NCBI GenBank assembly: GCA_035553855.1
Contig: DATMJO010000039.1
Coordinates: 1 to 64,000, forward strand
DNA: 64,000 nucleotides
From: JBBDYQ01 sp035553855
Lineage (GTDB): Bacteria > Actinomycetota > Thermoleophilia > Solirubrobacterales > Thermoleophilaceae
Direction: 5' to 3'
Part shown: positions 1 through 7,956 of the stretch, piece after piece
Numbering within the stretch: the first letter of the stretch is position 1
Layout: every line of letters begins with the position of its first letter
Made by a program: the position numbers and the translations under genes
Notes under the pieces: generated by a model
Told to the model about the DNA's origin: nothing
Databases searched by the model: none
What the model saw: the letters and a program-made list of their open reading frames with translations, nothing else

Positions 1-125
1 TCCTGATCTCGATCGCCCTGCTCGGCCGCGAGCTCGGCACGATCTCGCCGCGGAAGATGGTCGCGACGGTGCGCGAGCGCCTGCCGGACACCGATCTGAC
101 GCCGGACGGCAAGACCGCAGCCTGA
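1..125 (+). CDS. 3' end of an unidentified protein (partial)
   Basis: An open frame enters from the left edge, codons starting at base 3, and ends at TGA 123-125, giving 40 residues. It begins with a hydrophobic stretch (LISIALLG) followed by a basic, polar tail ending in DGKTAA. Codon use is strongly GC3, like real genes nearby. The family cannot be recognised from this fragment. Position just before two glycosyltransferases makes a membrane protein of polysaccharide synthesis or export possible, but that is a guess from context. A strong hairpin follows at 222-256. Confidence 0.5.
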   Translation, partial: LISIALLGRELGTISPRKMVATVRERLPDTDLTPDGKTAA

Positions 126-221
126 CCGCAACCGGTGCCCGGCCGCCTGGGCGACGGCGCGGACGAGCGCTTGCAGCTCCCGTCCGGGGCGAACCCGGCC
201 GTGGGCTGACCCTCGAGCCGG

Positions 222-256
222 CTGCCGGGGGGCGCGCGGTCCGCGCCTCCCGGCAG
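222..256 (+). terminator. Strong GC hairpin, probable terminator of the upstream gene
   Basis: CTGCCGGG (222-229) pairs with CCCGGCAG (249-256) and GGCGCG (231-236) with CGCGCC (242-247), joined by one G-U pair and closed by a 5-nt loop: a 15-bp stem. There is no T-run. It sits between the partial gene and the glycosyltransferase start at 268, so it could also lie in that gene's leader. Confidence 0.55.
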
Positions 257-267
257 ACTCCGGCCGC

Positions 268-1407
268 ATGGAGGGCCGCCTCGCCTACGTCGCCGGCACC
301 TATCCCGCGCTCGAGGAGACCTTCGTCACCGGCGAGCTGCGGGAGCTCCGCCGCCTCGGCGAGGACCCGCTCGTGTTCGCCGTGATCCGGGGCGACGCCG
401 GTCTGCGCGGGGCTCCCCCCGCGACCTACGTCGTGGAGCTTGCGAAGCCGCGCCAGGCATGGGCGCTCGTCCGCCTGCTCGCCCGCGCGCCCGGCCGCAC
501 GCTGCGAGCCCTGCGCGACCCGGAGCGGCGCTTCGGCGGCAGCGCACGCGACATGGCGGCGCTCGCGCCGATGGCCCTCTCGCTGCGCGGCACCCGCCAC
601 ATCCACGCGCACTTCGCCACCCAGCCGACGGACGTGGCGGGGCGGCTGTCGTCGCTGACCGGCCTGCCGTTCAGCTTCACCGCGCACGCGCACGACATCT
701 TCGTCGAGTGGGAGCGGATGGAGGAGAAGCTCGCCGCGGCCGCCTTCTCGGTGACGGTCTGCGAGTACAACCGCGCCTACATGCGCGAGCGGGTGCCGGG
801 CGCCGACCCGCGCGTGGTGATCTGCGGCGTCGACGTGGACGAGTTCAGCCGCACGCGCCCCTACGCGCCGGACGGCCCTGTCGTGGCGGTGGGGCGGCTG
901 GTCGAGCAGAAGGGCTTCGAGTACCTCGTGCGCGCCGCGGCGCTGGCGCGCGGGCGCATCCCCGAGGTGAGGATCGCCGGGCGCGGGCCGCTGCTCGAGC
1001 CGCTCAGCGCGCTCGCCGCCGAGCTGGACGCCCCGGTCGCCTTCACGGGGCCCGTCGAGCACGGGGCCGTCCGCCCGCTGTACGAGGAGGCGTCGATGGC
1101 GGCGCTCCCGTGCGTGGTCGCCGCCGACGGCAACCGCGACTCGATGCCCGTCTCGGTGAAGGAGGCGATGGCGCTCGAGTTGCCCGTCGTGACGACCCGC
1201 GAGGTGGGCATGCCGGAGCTGGTCGACGAGGATCGGGGGATGCTCGTCCCGCCCCGCGACGCCGAGGCGCTCGCCGCCGCCCTGGTGGACCTCTACGCGC
1301 GCCCGGCGGCGGAGCGCGAGGCGATGGGACGGGCAGGGCGTGCGTTCATCCGCCAGCGCTGCGACATCCGCGCCGAGACGGCGCGCCTCCACGCGATGTT
1401 CCCGTGA
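268..1407 (+). CDS. Glycosyltransferase family 4 (GT-B fold)
   Basis: A 379-residue cytoplasmic glycosyltransferase that would transfer a sugar from a nucleotide donor to a lipid-linked or polysaccharide acceptor. Visible landmarks are the N-terminal Rossmann domain with SFTAHAHDI at residues 136-144, the second-domain entry GRLVEQKGF at 209-217, and the donor-binding motif SMPVSVKEAMALELPVV around 292-308, with the conserved glutamate at 299. Length is normal for GT4 enzymes of the colanic-acid WcaL/AmsK type. The ATG at 268 follows a hairpin. The stop overlaps the next gene's ATG by one base (TGATG at 1405-1409), so the two enzymes are probably translationally coupled and act on the same glycan. 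Donor and acceptor are unknown. Confidence 0.9.
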   Translation: MEGRLAYVAGTYPALEETFVTGELRELRRLGEDPLVFAVIRGDAGLRGAPPATYVVELAKPRQAWALVRLLARAPGRTLRALRDPERRFGGSARDMAALAPMALSLRGTRHIHAHFATQPTDVAGRLSSLTGLPFSFTAHAHDIFVEWERMEEKLAAAAFSVTVCEYNRAYMRERVPGADPRVVICGVDVDEFSRTRPYAPDGPVVAVGRLVEQKGFEYLVRAAALARGRIPEVRIAGRGPLLEPLSALAAELDAPVAFTGPVEHGAVRPLYEEASMAALPCVVAADGNRDSMPVSVKEAMALELPVVTTREVGMPELVDEDRGMLVPPRDAEALAAALVDLYARPAAEREAMGRAGRAFIRQRCDIRAETARLHAMFP

Positions 1408-2336
1408 TGGACGTGTCGGTCGTCATCCCGACGCGTGATCGCGCCGCGAGGCTCGCGTCGCTCCTCGAATCGCTGGGGCGGCAGGAGGGCGTGGCGTTCG
1501 AGGCGGTCGTGGTGGACGACGGGTCGCGCGACACCACGCCCGAGCTTCTCCTCGGCGAGTGGCCGTTCGAGCTGCGGCCGCTGCGGCTCGACCCCTCGCA
1601 GGGGCCCGCCGTCGCCCGCAACGCGGGCTGGCGCGCGGCGCACGCGCCGCTCGTGGCCTTCACCGACGACGACTGCGAGGTCGCGCCGGGATGGCTCGCT
1701 GCGCTCGTGGCCGCGCACCGGCGCGCGCCCGGGGCGCTGATCCAGGGGCGCACCGAGCCGCACCCGGGCGAGGCCGCTCGTCAGGGGGCCTTCACGCGCT
1801 CGCAGCTCGTCACCTCGCTGGGGCCGAACTTCCAGACCTGCAACATCGCCTACCCGCGCGCGCTGCTCGAGCAGCTCGGCGGCTTCGACGAGTCCTATCC
1901 GCATTACGCCGAGGACGCCGACCTGGCCTGGCGCGCCATCGAGGCGGGCGCCCCTGCCGAGTTCGCCGCCGGCGCGCTCGTGCATCACGCCATCCACGAG
2001 ACGGGCGCTCTCGACCAGTTGCGCGACTCCCAGCGCTGGGTGCACGCGGTCCGCTGCTTCCGCGACCACCCGCAGATGCGCTCGGCGTTCCGGAGGCGGG
2101 TGTTCTGGCGGCCCTCGCACGAGGGCCTCGTCCTCACGGCTGTCGCGCTGGCGCTGGCGCGGCCGACGCGCGGCCTGTCGCTCGTGCTCGCCGTGCCCTA
2201 CCTGCGCTTTCTCCGGACCCAGCACGGCTCGTGGGCGGGGGCGGTCGCCTCGCTGCCGGCGCACGTGCTGGTGGACGCGGCGGAGGTGGCGGCGATGGCG
2301 CGCGGCAGCGCGCGCTACCGCACGTTCGTGCTCTAG
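1407..2336 (+). CDS. Glycosyltransferase family 2 (GT-A fold)
   Basis: A 309-residue inverting glycosyltransferase. The N-terminus has the GT-A pattern: VSVVIPTRDR at 3-12, VVVDDGS at 34-40, the metal-binding TDDDC at 86-90, and an ED pair at 169-170 in YAEDADLAW where the catalytic base of GT2 enzymes lies. The C-terminal ~90 residues (RRRVFWRPSHEG onward) contain a hydrophobic stretch (LVLTAVALALA), suggesting membrane association. The ATG at 1407 overlaps the previous TGA. Together with the GT4 gene it probably builds a surface glycan or glycolipid. The stop overlaps that of the converging small gene by two bases. Confidence 0.9.
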   Translation: MDVSVVIPTRDRAARLASLLESLGRQEGVAFEAVVVDDGSRDTTPELLLGEWPFELRPLRLDPSQGPAVARNAGWRAAHAPLVAFTDDDCEVAPGWLAALVAAHRRAPGALIQGRTEPHPGEAARQGAFTRSQLVTSLGPNFQTCNIAYPRALLEQLGGFDESYPHYAEDADLAWRAIEAGAPAEFAAGALVHHAIHETGALDQLRDSQRWVHAVRCFRDHPQMRSAFRRRVFWRPSHEGLVLTAVALALARPTRGLSLVLAVPYLRFLRTQHGSWAGAVASLPAHVLVDAAEVAAMARGSARYRTFVL

Positions 2337-2494
2337 CCGAGCAGGATCACCGCGACGAGCACGGCGATCGCGACGGCGATGCCTACGCCTGCGGCCAGTG
2401 GAGGCCGCTGCGTCCGCCAGAACTCGGGCTTGGCGGCCTCCCGGGGGTGCCGGCCCTCGGGCGGCTCCCCGACCCAGTCGTCCTCGTCGCGCAC
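2333..2494 (-). CDS. Small C-terminally anchored membrane protein (53 aa)
   Basis: A 53-residue protein read from GTG at 2494: an acidic and polar N-terminal half (RDEDDWVGEPPEG...) and a single C-terminal hydrophobic helix (AAGVGIAVAIAVLVAVILLG) running to the stop. This layout suggests a tail-anchored inner-membrane protein with the N-terminus in the cytoplasm. I believe similar small proteins occur in Solirubrobacterales, but this is from memory. The frame stays open further upstream through two family A repeats (2511-2567); the GTG start is preferred because the upstream part is only repeat sequence. It converges on the GT2 gene. Function unknown. Confidence 0.65.
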   Translation of the reverse strand: MRDEDDWVGEPPEGRHPREAAKPEFWRTQRPPLAAGVGIAVAIAVLVAVILLG

Positions 2495-2510
2495 CGCGCC
2501 ATTGTGCAAC

Positions 2511-2534
2511 AAAGGTGCCAGGGACCGGATTTTC
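2511..2534 (+). repeat. Family A palindromic repeat, copy A1
   Basis: Core GGTGCCAGGGACC at 2514-2526, preceded by AAA and followed by GGATTTT. The core is a near-palindrome (GGT.CC A GG.ACC) with a G-G mismatch in each arm. It forms a doublet with A2, 33 bp apart, between two divergent genes. Confidence 0.85.
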
Positions 2535-2542
2535 CCCCGCGA

Positions 2543-2567
2543 CACAGGTGCCAGGGACCAGATTTTC
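2543..2567 (+). repeat. Family A palindromic repeat, copy A2
   Basis: Core GGTGCCAGGGACC at 2547-2559, preceded by ACA and followed by AGATTTTCATC. Same orientation as A1. It lies about 40 bp upstream of the htrA -10 box, so it may be part of, or have landed in, the promoter region. Confidence 0.85.
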
Positions 2568-2603
2568 ATCCGTCCTCTTGAGAGCCCGTTAAGCGCCCCC
2601 GCC

Positions 2604-2609
2604 TAGTCT
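2604..2609 (+). promoter_or_regulatory. -10 box of htrA
   Basis: TAGTCT ends 7 nt before the ATG at 2617; the message would be leaderless. Confidence 0.55.
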
Positions 2610-2616
2610 CGGTGCC

Positions 2617-3792
2617 ATGCCCACCCGAACCCTCTGGACAGACAACGGCGACGAGGAGCGCGAGCTCGCCTGGATCGCCCCCCGCGCGACCGCGGAGCGG
2701 CATGCCGCGCCGCCCTCCGCGCCACCGCCCCCTCCACGGCGCTCGATCAACCGCCGGCGCGCCGTCGCCGGGACCGTGGTCGCCGTCGCGCTCGTCGCGC
2801 TGGGCGCCGGTGGCGCATCGATCCTCGGCGGCGGCGACGCCCCGCGCGAGCGGGGCACCGCGGACCCCGCGGTGCTGCCTGCCGCCTCCGGCGCGGGATC
2901 GCCGACGACGCGCAGCGACACGGTCCGCACCGTCTATGCGGCCGCCAGCCCGAGCGTGGTGTCCGTGCGCCGCGGCGGCGGCAGCGGCACCGGCTTCCTC
3001 ATCGACGAGGACGGCACGATCGTGACCAACGCGCATGTCGTGGGCAACGCCGGAAACGTGAGCGTCCGCCTCGACGACGGCGGCCGCGACATCCAGGCGG
3101 AGGTGCTCGGCAGCGACCCCTCCACGGACCTCGCCGTGCTGCAGGTCTCGCGATCCGCCGCCTCCGGCATCCGCCCGCTGCCGCTCGCCGACTCGAACGG
3201 GGTCAAGGTGGGCGATCTCGCCATCGCCATCGGCTACCCGCTCGGCCTCGACCGCACGGCGACGGCGGGGATCGTCTCCGGCCTCTCGCGCCAGATCGAG
3301 GCGCCGAACGGCTTCTCGATCGACAAGGTCATCCAGACCGACGCCCCGATCAACCCCGGGAACTCGGGCGGCCCGCTGCTCGACTCGGCGGGGCGCGTGA
3401 TCGGCGTGAACTCTCAGATCGCCACGACGAACGGCGGCAGCGTGGGCATCGGCTTCGCCGTCCCGTCGAACACGGTGCGCGAGGTCGTGCCGCGCCTCTC
3501 CAAGGGCGAGTCGATCCGCCGCGGCTACCTCGGCGTCTCCACGTCGCCCAGTCCGGCCGGCGCGGGCGCGCTCGTGGCGGAGGTCAAGGCGGGAGGGCCC
3601 GCGGCCGCCGCCGGCATCCGCCGCGGCGACGTGATCGTCGGGGTCGGGGGAGACGAGGTGGAGCGCCCCGACGACGTCGGCTCGGCCGTCGTGTCGCGAC
3701 GCCCCGGCGAGTCGGTGGCGATCGAGATCGAGCGCAACGGAGCGCGCCGCACCGTGCAGGTCAGGCTCGGCGACCGGCCGGAATCGCCCTGA
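2617..3792 (+). CDS. Membrane-anchored HtrA/DegP-type serine protease with PDZ domain
   Basis: A 391-residue protease acting on misfolded or specific proteins outside the membrane. A proline-rich cytoplasmic N-terminus (to about residue 47) precedes one transmembrane helix (about 49-70). The trypsin-like domain has the full triad: His140 in TNAHVVG, Asp171 in STDLAVL and Ser250 in NPGNSGGPLL. A PDZ domain occupies about 300-385 (GYLGVSTSP..., AGIRRGDVIVGVGGDEV). Length and order match actinobacterial HtrA/PepD. The gene ends one base before the GTG of the vWA gene, suggesting one transcription unit with the vWA-MoxR-DUF58 genes. Two family A repeats lie just upstream. Confidence 0.93.
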   Translation: MPTRTLWTDNGDEERELAWIAPRATAERHAAPPSAPPPPPRRSINRRRAVAGTVVAVALVALGAGGASILGGGDAPRERGTADPAVLPAASGAGSPTTRSDTVRTVYAAASPSVVSVRRGGGSGTGFLIDEDGTIVTNAHVVGNAGNVSVRLDDGGRDIQAEVLGSDPSTDLAVLQVSRSAASGIRPLPLADSNGVKVGDLAIAIGYPLGLDRTATAGIVSGLSRQIEAPNGFSIDKVIQTDAPINPGNSGGPLLDSAGRVIGVNSQIATTNGGSVGIGFAVPSNTVREVVPRLSKGESIRRGYLGVSTSPSPAGAGALVAEVKAGGPAAAAGIRRGDVIVGVGGDEVERPDDVGSAVVSRRPGESVAIEIERNGARRTVQVRLGDRPESP

Positions 3793-3793
3793 C

Positions 3794-4744
3794 GTGAGCT
3801 TCGCCCAGCCGGCATACCTGCTGGCGCTGCTGCTCGTCCCCGCGGCGGTCGCGGCGTACGTCGCGTTCGAGCGCCGCCGCCGCGCGGCCGAGTCGGCGTT
3901 CGCGGCCCCCGCCGTCTTCGACTCGGTGACCGCCGCCCGCCCGGGCTGGCGCCGTCACATGACGATCGCGCTCTACGCCGTCGCCACCGTGCCGCTGATC
4001 GCTGCACTCGCGCGGCCGGAGCGGACCGTCGCCGTCCCCGACGAGCGCGCCGCGATCGTGCTCGCGATCGACCGCTCCGGGTCGATGGCGGCGACCGACG
4101 TCGCGCCGAGCCGGCTGGAGGCCGCCCGCATCGCCGTCCGGGCGTTTCTCGCGAAGGTGCCGGAACGGATCGAGGTCGGCCTCGTCGCCTACGACCACAC
4201 CGTGCAGACGCTCCAGTCACCGACCGGCGATCGCGCCCGCGTGCTCGAAGCCCTCGCGAGCATCCGCCCCCGCGGCGGCACCGCGACCGGCGAGGCGCTC
4301 GCCGTCTCCCTCGCCTCGATCCGGGCGCGGAGCGGCGAGGATCCCGCCGGGGCGATCGTGCTGCTGTCGGACGGAGTCTCGACGCACGGCCGCGAGCCGA
4401 TCGCCGAGGCACGGGAAGCGAGCGAGCTGGGCGTGCCCGTCTACACCGTCGCGCTCGGGACGGCCTCGGGCACGATCGACGTGCCCATTCGCTCGGGGGG
4501 CACCGTGACCCGGCCCGTGCCGCCCGATCCGGCCACGCTCGAGGCGATCGCCGAGCGCTCGGGCGGCCTCACCTTCGCGGCGGCTGACGCGCGCTCCCTC
4601 TCCGCCGTGTACGAGCGGCTCGGCTCGAGCGTGGGCCGCAGGGAGGAGAAGCGCGAGCTCACCGCGGGCTTCGCCGGCGGCGCGCTCGTGCTGCTCGTCG
4701 CCGGCGGCCTTCTGTCACTTCACTGGTTCAGGCGCCTGCCCTGA
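3794..4744 (+). CDS. BatA-like vWA-domain membrane protein (first paralogue)
   Basis: A 316-residue protein of the BatA/BatB ('Ca-activated chloride channel homologue') group. It has N-terminal hydrophobic helices (about 6-24 and 55-73), a von Willebrand A domain with an intact metal-ion site DRSGSM at 93-98, and a C-terminal helix (about 292-310). The vWA domain would sit outside the membrane between helices and bind a partner through the metal. The start is GTG, one base after the htrA stop. It is a clear paralogue of the gene at 6670: both carry RPERTVAV and ATDVAPSRLEAA. In related systems MoxR ATPase and DUF58 protein work with such vWA proteins in assembly or envelope stress; the substrate here is unknown. 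Confidence 0.88.
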   Translation: MSFAQPAYLLALLLVPAAVAAYVAFERRRRAAESAFAAPAVFDSVTAARPGWRRHMTIALYAVATVPLIAALARPERTVAVPDERAAIVLAIDRSGSMAATDVAPSRLEAARIAVRAFLAKVPERIEVGLVAYDHTVQTLQSPTGDRARVLEALASIRPRGGTATGEALAVSLASIRARSGEDPAGAIVLLSDGVSTHGREPIAEAREASELGVPVYTVALGTASGTIDVPIRSGGTVTRPVPPDPATLEAIAERSGGLTFAAADARSLSAVYERLGSSVGRREEKRELTAGFAGGALVLLVAGGLLSLHWFRRLP

Positions 4745-4760
4745 GAGAAAGGACGACCCG

Positions 4761-5765
4761 ATGACCCACCAGACACCGACCGCCGAGGACGAGTTCTTCC
4801 GCGCCCCGCGCCGTGCCCTCGAGGAGGCGCTGTACGAGATCAAGCGCGTGATCGTCGGCCAGGACGCCATGCTCGAGCGGCTGCTCGTCGCCCTGCTCAC
4901 GGGCGGCCACGTCCTGATCGAGGGCGTCCCGGGGCTCGCGAAGACGCTCACCATCCGGACGCTGGCAGACGTGCTCGGCGGCTCCTTCCGGCGGGTCCAG
5001 TTCACGCCCGACCTCGTGCCGTCGGATCTCGTCGGCACGCGCATCTACCGTCCCGACACGGGAAAGTTCGACACGGAGCTCGGGCCGGTCTTCGGCAACT
5101 TCCTGCTCGCCGACGAGATCAACCGGGCGCCGGCGAAGGTCCAGTCGGCGCTGCTCGAGGTCATGCAGGAGCAGCAGGTCACGATCGGCGGCGAGACCTA
5201 TCCGGTGCCGACGCCGTTCCTCGTGCTCGCGACGCAGAACCCGATCGAGTCGGAGGGGACCTACCCGCTCCCCGAGGCCCAGGTGGACCGCTTCCTGTTC
5301 AAGATCCTCGTCGACTACCCGACCCCCGGGGAGGAGGCCGCCGTCGTCGGCCGCTCGCTCGGCGAGGAGCAGAAGGTCGAGCCGCGCGTCACGCTCGAGC
5401 AGCTCGAGCAGTTCCGCGAGGTGGTCGCGCAGGTGTTCGTCGACCGCGAGGTCGTCTCCTACGCGGTCCAGCTCGTCGACGCCACCCGCCGGCCCGCGCA
5501 CTACGGGCGTGACGACGTCGCCAGGCTGATCCAGTACGGCGCCAGCCCGCGCGGCTCGATCGGGCTGGTGCAGTGCGCGCGCGTGCTCGCGCTGCTCCGC
5601 GGTCGCCGCCACGCCGTGGTCGGCGACGTCCGCGACCTCGCTCACGACGTGCTGCGCCACCGGCTCGTCCTCTCCTACGACGCGCTGAGCGACGGGGTCA
5701 CGGCCGACGAGATCCTCGACCGGTTGCTCGACACGGTCGCCGCCCCGGGCGCCGCCGCAGCGTGA
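4761..5765 (+). CDS. MoxR-family AAA+ ATPase
   Basis: A 334-residue ATPase of the MoxR/RavA branch. Walker A GVPGLAKT is at 55-62, Walker B FLLADEIN at 114-121, and sensor 1 lies in LATQNPIE. MoxR proteins act as chaperones that remodel vWA-domain partners or insert metals or cofactors. The ATG at 4761 is preceded by a GAGAAAGGA ribosome site, one of the few strong ones here. The stop overlaps an in-frame GTG of the DUF58 frame. Flanking vWA genes on both sides give the canonical MoxR-DUF58-vWA set. Confidence 0.93.
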   Translation: MTHQTPTAEDEFFRAPRRALEEALYEIKRVIVGQDAMLERLLVALLTGGHVLIEGVPGLAKTLTIRTLADVLGGSFRRVQFTPDLVPSDLVGTRIYRPDTGKFDTELGPVFGNFLLADEINRAPAKVQSALLEVMQEQQVTIGGETYPVPTPFLVLATQNPIESEGTYPLPEAQVDRFLFKILVDYPTPGEEAAVVGRSLGEEQKVEPRVTLEQLEQFREVVAQVFVDREVVSYAVQLVDATRRPAHYGRDDVARLIQYGASPRGSIGLVQCARVLALLRGRRHAVVGDVRDLAHDVLRHRLVLSYDALSDGVTADEILDRLLDTVAAPGAAAA

Positions 5766-5821
5766 AGGGACCGCCGGACAGGGGGCTCCGCCCCCCTCCG
5801 GGCAGGCAGGGGCCGGGGCCC

Positions 5822-6673
5822 ATGCCCACGCCGCTCGTGGACACGCTCGACCTCGCGCTCACCCGGCGCAGCGGCGGTGTGTTGCCGGGCGAGCACGCCG
5901 CGCCGGGCGTCGGGACAGGCACGGAGCTGGCGCAGCTCCGCCCCTACCAGCCGGGCGACGACGTGCGCCTGCTCGACCCGGCCGCGACGGCCCGCACCCG
6001 CATTCCGCATATCCGCCTGCAGGTACCGGAGCGCATCCTCACCACCTGGATCGTGCTCGACGTCTCGGCCTCGATGGGCTTCGGGACCGCGGCCCGGCTC
6101 AAGTCCGACGTCGCCGAGGGCGTCGTCCTGGCGCTCGGCCGGATCGCGACCCGCCGCGGCGGCCGGGTCGCGGCGATCACCACCGGACGGCCGCAGCGCT
6201 TCCTGCCCCCTCGGAACGGCCGCCACGCCGGGATCGCGCTCGCGCGCATGCTGTCGGAGGGCGTGGAGCTGGACGGCGCCGGGGCCGCGCCGCTCGTCCC
6301 CGCGCTCCACCGCGTGGGACGGCTCGCCCGCCACCCGGGCCTCGTGGTGGTGGTGTCCGATTTCCGCGGCGAGGAGCCGTTCCGCGGGCCGCTCGGGCAG
6401 CTTTCCGCCCGCCACCGCGTCGTCGCGGTCGAGGTGCGGGATCCGCGCGAGCTCGACCTGCCGGCGGCGGGCCAGCTCGCGCTCGTCGACCCGGAGACGG
6501 GCAACCTGATGGAGGTCGACACCTCCTCGCCCGGCATCCGCCGCCGCTTCGCCGACGCGGCGCGCGAGGAGCGCGCGGCCGTGGCGGGAGAGCTGCGCCG
6601 GGCGCGCGCCGAGCACATCGTCCTCTCGACCGACAGCGACTGGCTGCGCGATCTCACGAGGTCGCTGCGTTGA
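5822..6673 (+). CDS. DUF58-domain protein
   Basis: A 283-residue protein with the DUF58 signature RPYQPGDDVRLLDPAATARTRI-like block at about 40-60, followed by a vWA-like fold (TTWIVLDVSASMGFG), which are hallmarks of MoxR partners. I chose ATG 5822 (MPTPLVDTLDLALTRRSGG), which matches the usual N-terminus. An in-frame GTG at 5762 overlaps the moxR stop (GTGA) and would add 20 proline/glycine-rich residues; it could be the true, coupled start. The gene is followed by a TTG start overlapping its own stop. It probably works with MoxR on the vWA proteins. Confidence 0.88.
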   Translation: MPTPLVDTLDLALTRRSGGVLPGEHAAPGVGTGTELAQLRPYQPGDDVRLLDPAATARTRIPHIRLQVPERILTTWIVLDVSASMGFGTAARLKSDVAEGVVLALGRIATRRGGRVAAITTGRPQRFLPPRNGRHAGIALARMLSEGVELDGAGAAPLVPALHRVGRLARHPGLVVVVSDFRGEEPFRGPLGQLSARHRVVAVEVRDPRELDLPAAGQLALVDPETGNLMEVDTSSPGIRRRFADAAREERAAVAGELRRARAEHIVLSTDSDWLRDLTRSLR

Positions 6674-7617
6674 GCTTCGAGGCGCCGCTGCTGCTCCTCG
6701 GCCTGCTTCTGCTTCCCGCAGGCGCGGCCGCCTACGTCGCGGCGCGCAGGCGCCGCCGCCGCTACGCCGTCCGCTTCCCCGCCTACGCCACGCTGGCCGG
6801 GGTGGTCCCGCGCGCCCCCGCCTGGCGCCGCCATCTCCCGGCCGCGCTCTTCGGCCTCGCGCTCGCATCGCTGGTCGTCGCGCTCGCGCGGCCCGAGCGG
6901 ACCGTCGCCGTCGCGGTCGAGTCGGCGTCGGTGATGCTCGTGACCGACGTGTCGCGCTCGATGGAGGCGACCGACGTTGCGCCGTCCCGGCTCGAGGCGG
7001 CGCAGGCGGCCGCGGGACGTTTCCTCGACCAGGTCCCCGACGGGCTCAGGGTGGGGCTCGTCGCCTTCTCGGACAGCCCGCTCGCGATCGAATCGCCCAC
7101 CGAGGACCACGACCGCGTCCGGGACGCGCTCGAGTCGCTCTCGCCGCTGAGCGGCACGGCGACGGGCGCCGCGCTCCAGGCAGCTCTCGACGGCGTCCGC
7201 CCGGAGGACGAAGAGGGCGCAGAGAAGCCGCCGGCCGCGATCGTGCTCCTGTCCGACGGCACGGCGACCGACGGAGACGTGCAGTTCGACGTCGCCCGCG
7301 ACGCCGAGCGCGAGGGCGTGCCGATCTACACCGTCGCCCTGGGGACGCCTGACGGGACGGTCACCTTCCCCGACGGCACGGTGGTCGCGGTTCCACCCGA
7401 CCCGGATGCTCTGCGGCGGATCGCCGACGAGTCGTCCGGCCAGAGCTTCCAGGCGGGCGATGCCGACGAGCTGTCGGCCGTCTACCAGCGGCTCGGCTCG
7501 CAGATCGGGACCCGCTCGGAGCAGCGGCAGATCACGCACGCGTTCGCCGCCGCGGCGCTGCTGCTGCTCGCCGGCGCCCTCGGCGGACTCGCGCGCTGGG
7601 GCGGTCGCGTGCCGTAG
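6670..7617 (+). CDS. BatB-like vWA-domain membrane protein (second paralogue)
   Basis: A 315-residue paralogue of the 3794 gene with the same plan: two N-terminal helices (about 6-23, 58-73), vWA domain with metal site DVSRSM at 93-98, and a C-terminal helix (about 290-307). The start is TTG inside TTGA, which overlaps the DUF58 stop, so translation is coupled. Both paralogues keep the metal-binding residues, so both should be functional; a heterodimeric BatA/BatB pair is a reasonable model. Confidence 0.88.
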   Translation: MSFEAPLLLLGLLLLPAGAAAYVAARRRRRRYAVRFPAYATLAGVVPRAPAWRRHLPAALFGLALASLVVALARPERTVAVAVESASVMLVTDVSRSMEATDVAPSRLEAAQAAAGRFLDQVPDGLRVGLVAFSDSPLAIESPTEDHDRVRDALESLSPLSGTATGAALQAALDGVRPEDEEGAEKPPAAIVLLSDGTATDGDVQFDVARDAEREGVPIYTVALGTPDGTVTFPDGTVVAVPPDPDALRRIADESSGQSFQAGDADELSAVYQRLGSQIGTRSEQRQITHAFAAAALLLLAGALGGLARWGGRVP

Positions 7618-7631
7618 CGGGCCCGATCCCG

Positions 7632-7637
7632 TAGGGT
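7632..7637 (+). promoter_or_regulatory. -10 box of the small protein gene at 7646
   Basis: TAGGGT ends 8 nt before the GTG at 7646, giving the small gene its own leaderless start within the cluster. Confidence 0.5.
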
Positions 7638-7645
7638 CGGGGGCC

Positions 7646-7855
7646 GTGAGCGAGCCCGACCCCGTCCGCGACCCGCCGCGGATCGTCGCGGTCGCCTACC
7701 TCCTGGCGGTCACCTGTCTCGTCCTGCCGCTGGCGCTGGCCGGCGCGCTCTTCGCCGGGCTCGCCCTGGCCCGGCGCAACCGCCGCGCCGAGGGCCTGGG
7801 CGTGATCGCCGTGGGCGTGGCCTGCACGGCGCTGGGCGTGGTCCTGCTGCGCTGA
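7646..7855 (+). CDS. Small two-helix membrane protein (69 aa)
   Basis: A 69-residue protein with two hydrophobic helices (about 13-42 and 51-68) separated by the basic loop ARRNRRAEG. The layout resembles DUF4190-type small membrane proteins, though the match is only by eye. The GTG start lies 28 bp after the vWA stop. Function unknown; it may belong to the MoxR cluster or stand alone. Confidence 0.65.
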   Translation: MSEPDPVRDPPRIVAVAYLLAVTCLVLPLALAGALFAGLALARRNRRAEGLGVIAVGVACTALGVVLLR

Positions 7856-7865
7856 CCGCAATCTT

Positions 7866-7883
7866 GGTGCCAGGGACCTTTTT
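7866..7883 (+). repeat. Family A repeat, copy A3
   Basis: Core GGTGCCAGGGACC at 7866-7878 followed by five T. It lies 10 bp after the small-protein stop, in a tandem intergenic space. The T-run would suit a terminator, but other copies sit in promoter regions. Confidence 0.8.
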
Positions 7884-7956
7884 CCCGCCGCGCCCGGCTC
7901 CCGAGAGGTCTCTGCGAAGATCGATGGCCCGATCCCGACCCAGGCTCCGGAACCCC

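Noticed and set aside
7866..7883. Family A copies as ordinary Rho-independent terminators
   Set aside because: A3 and A6 have T-runs, but A1/A2 lie in a divergent promoter region and A4 in a tandem spacer with weak T content; the stem has a G-G mismatch. A terminator role may be secondary at some sites only.
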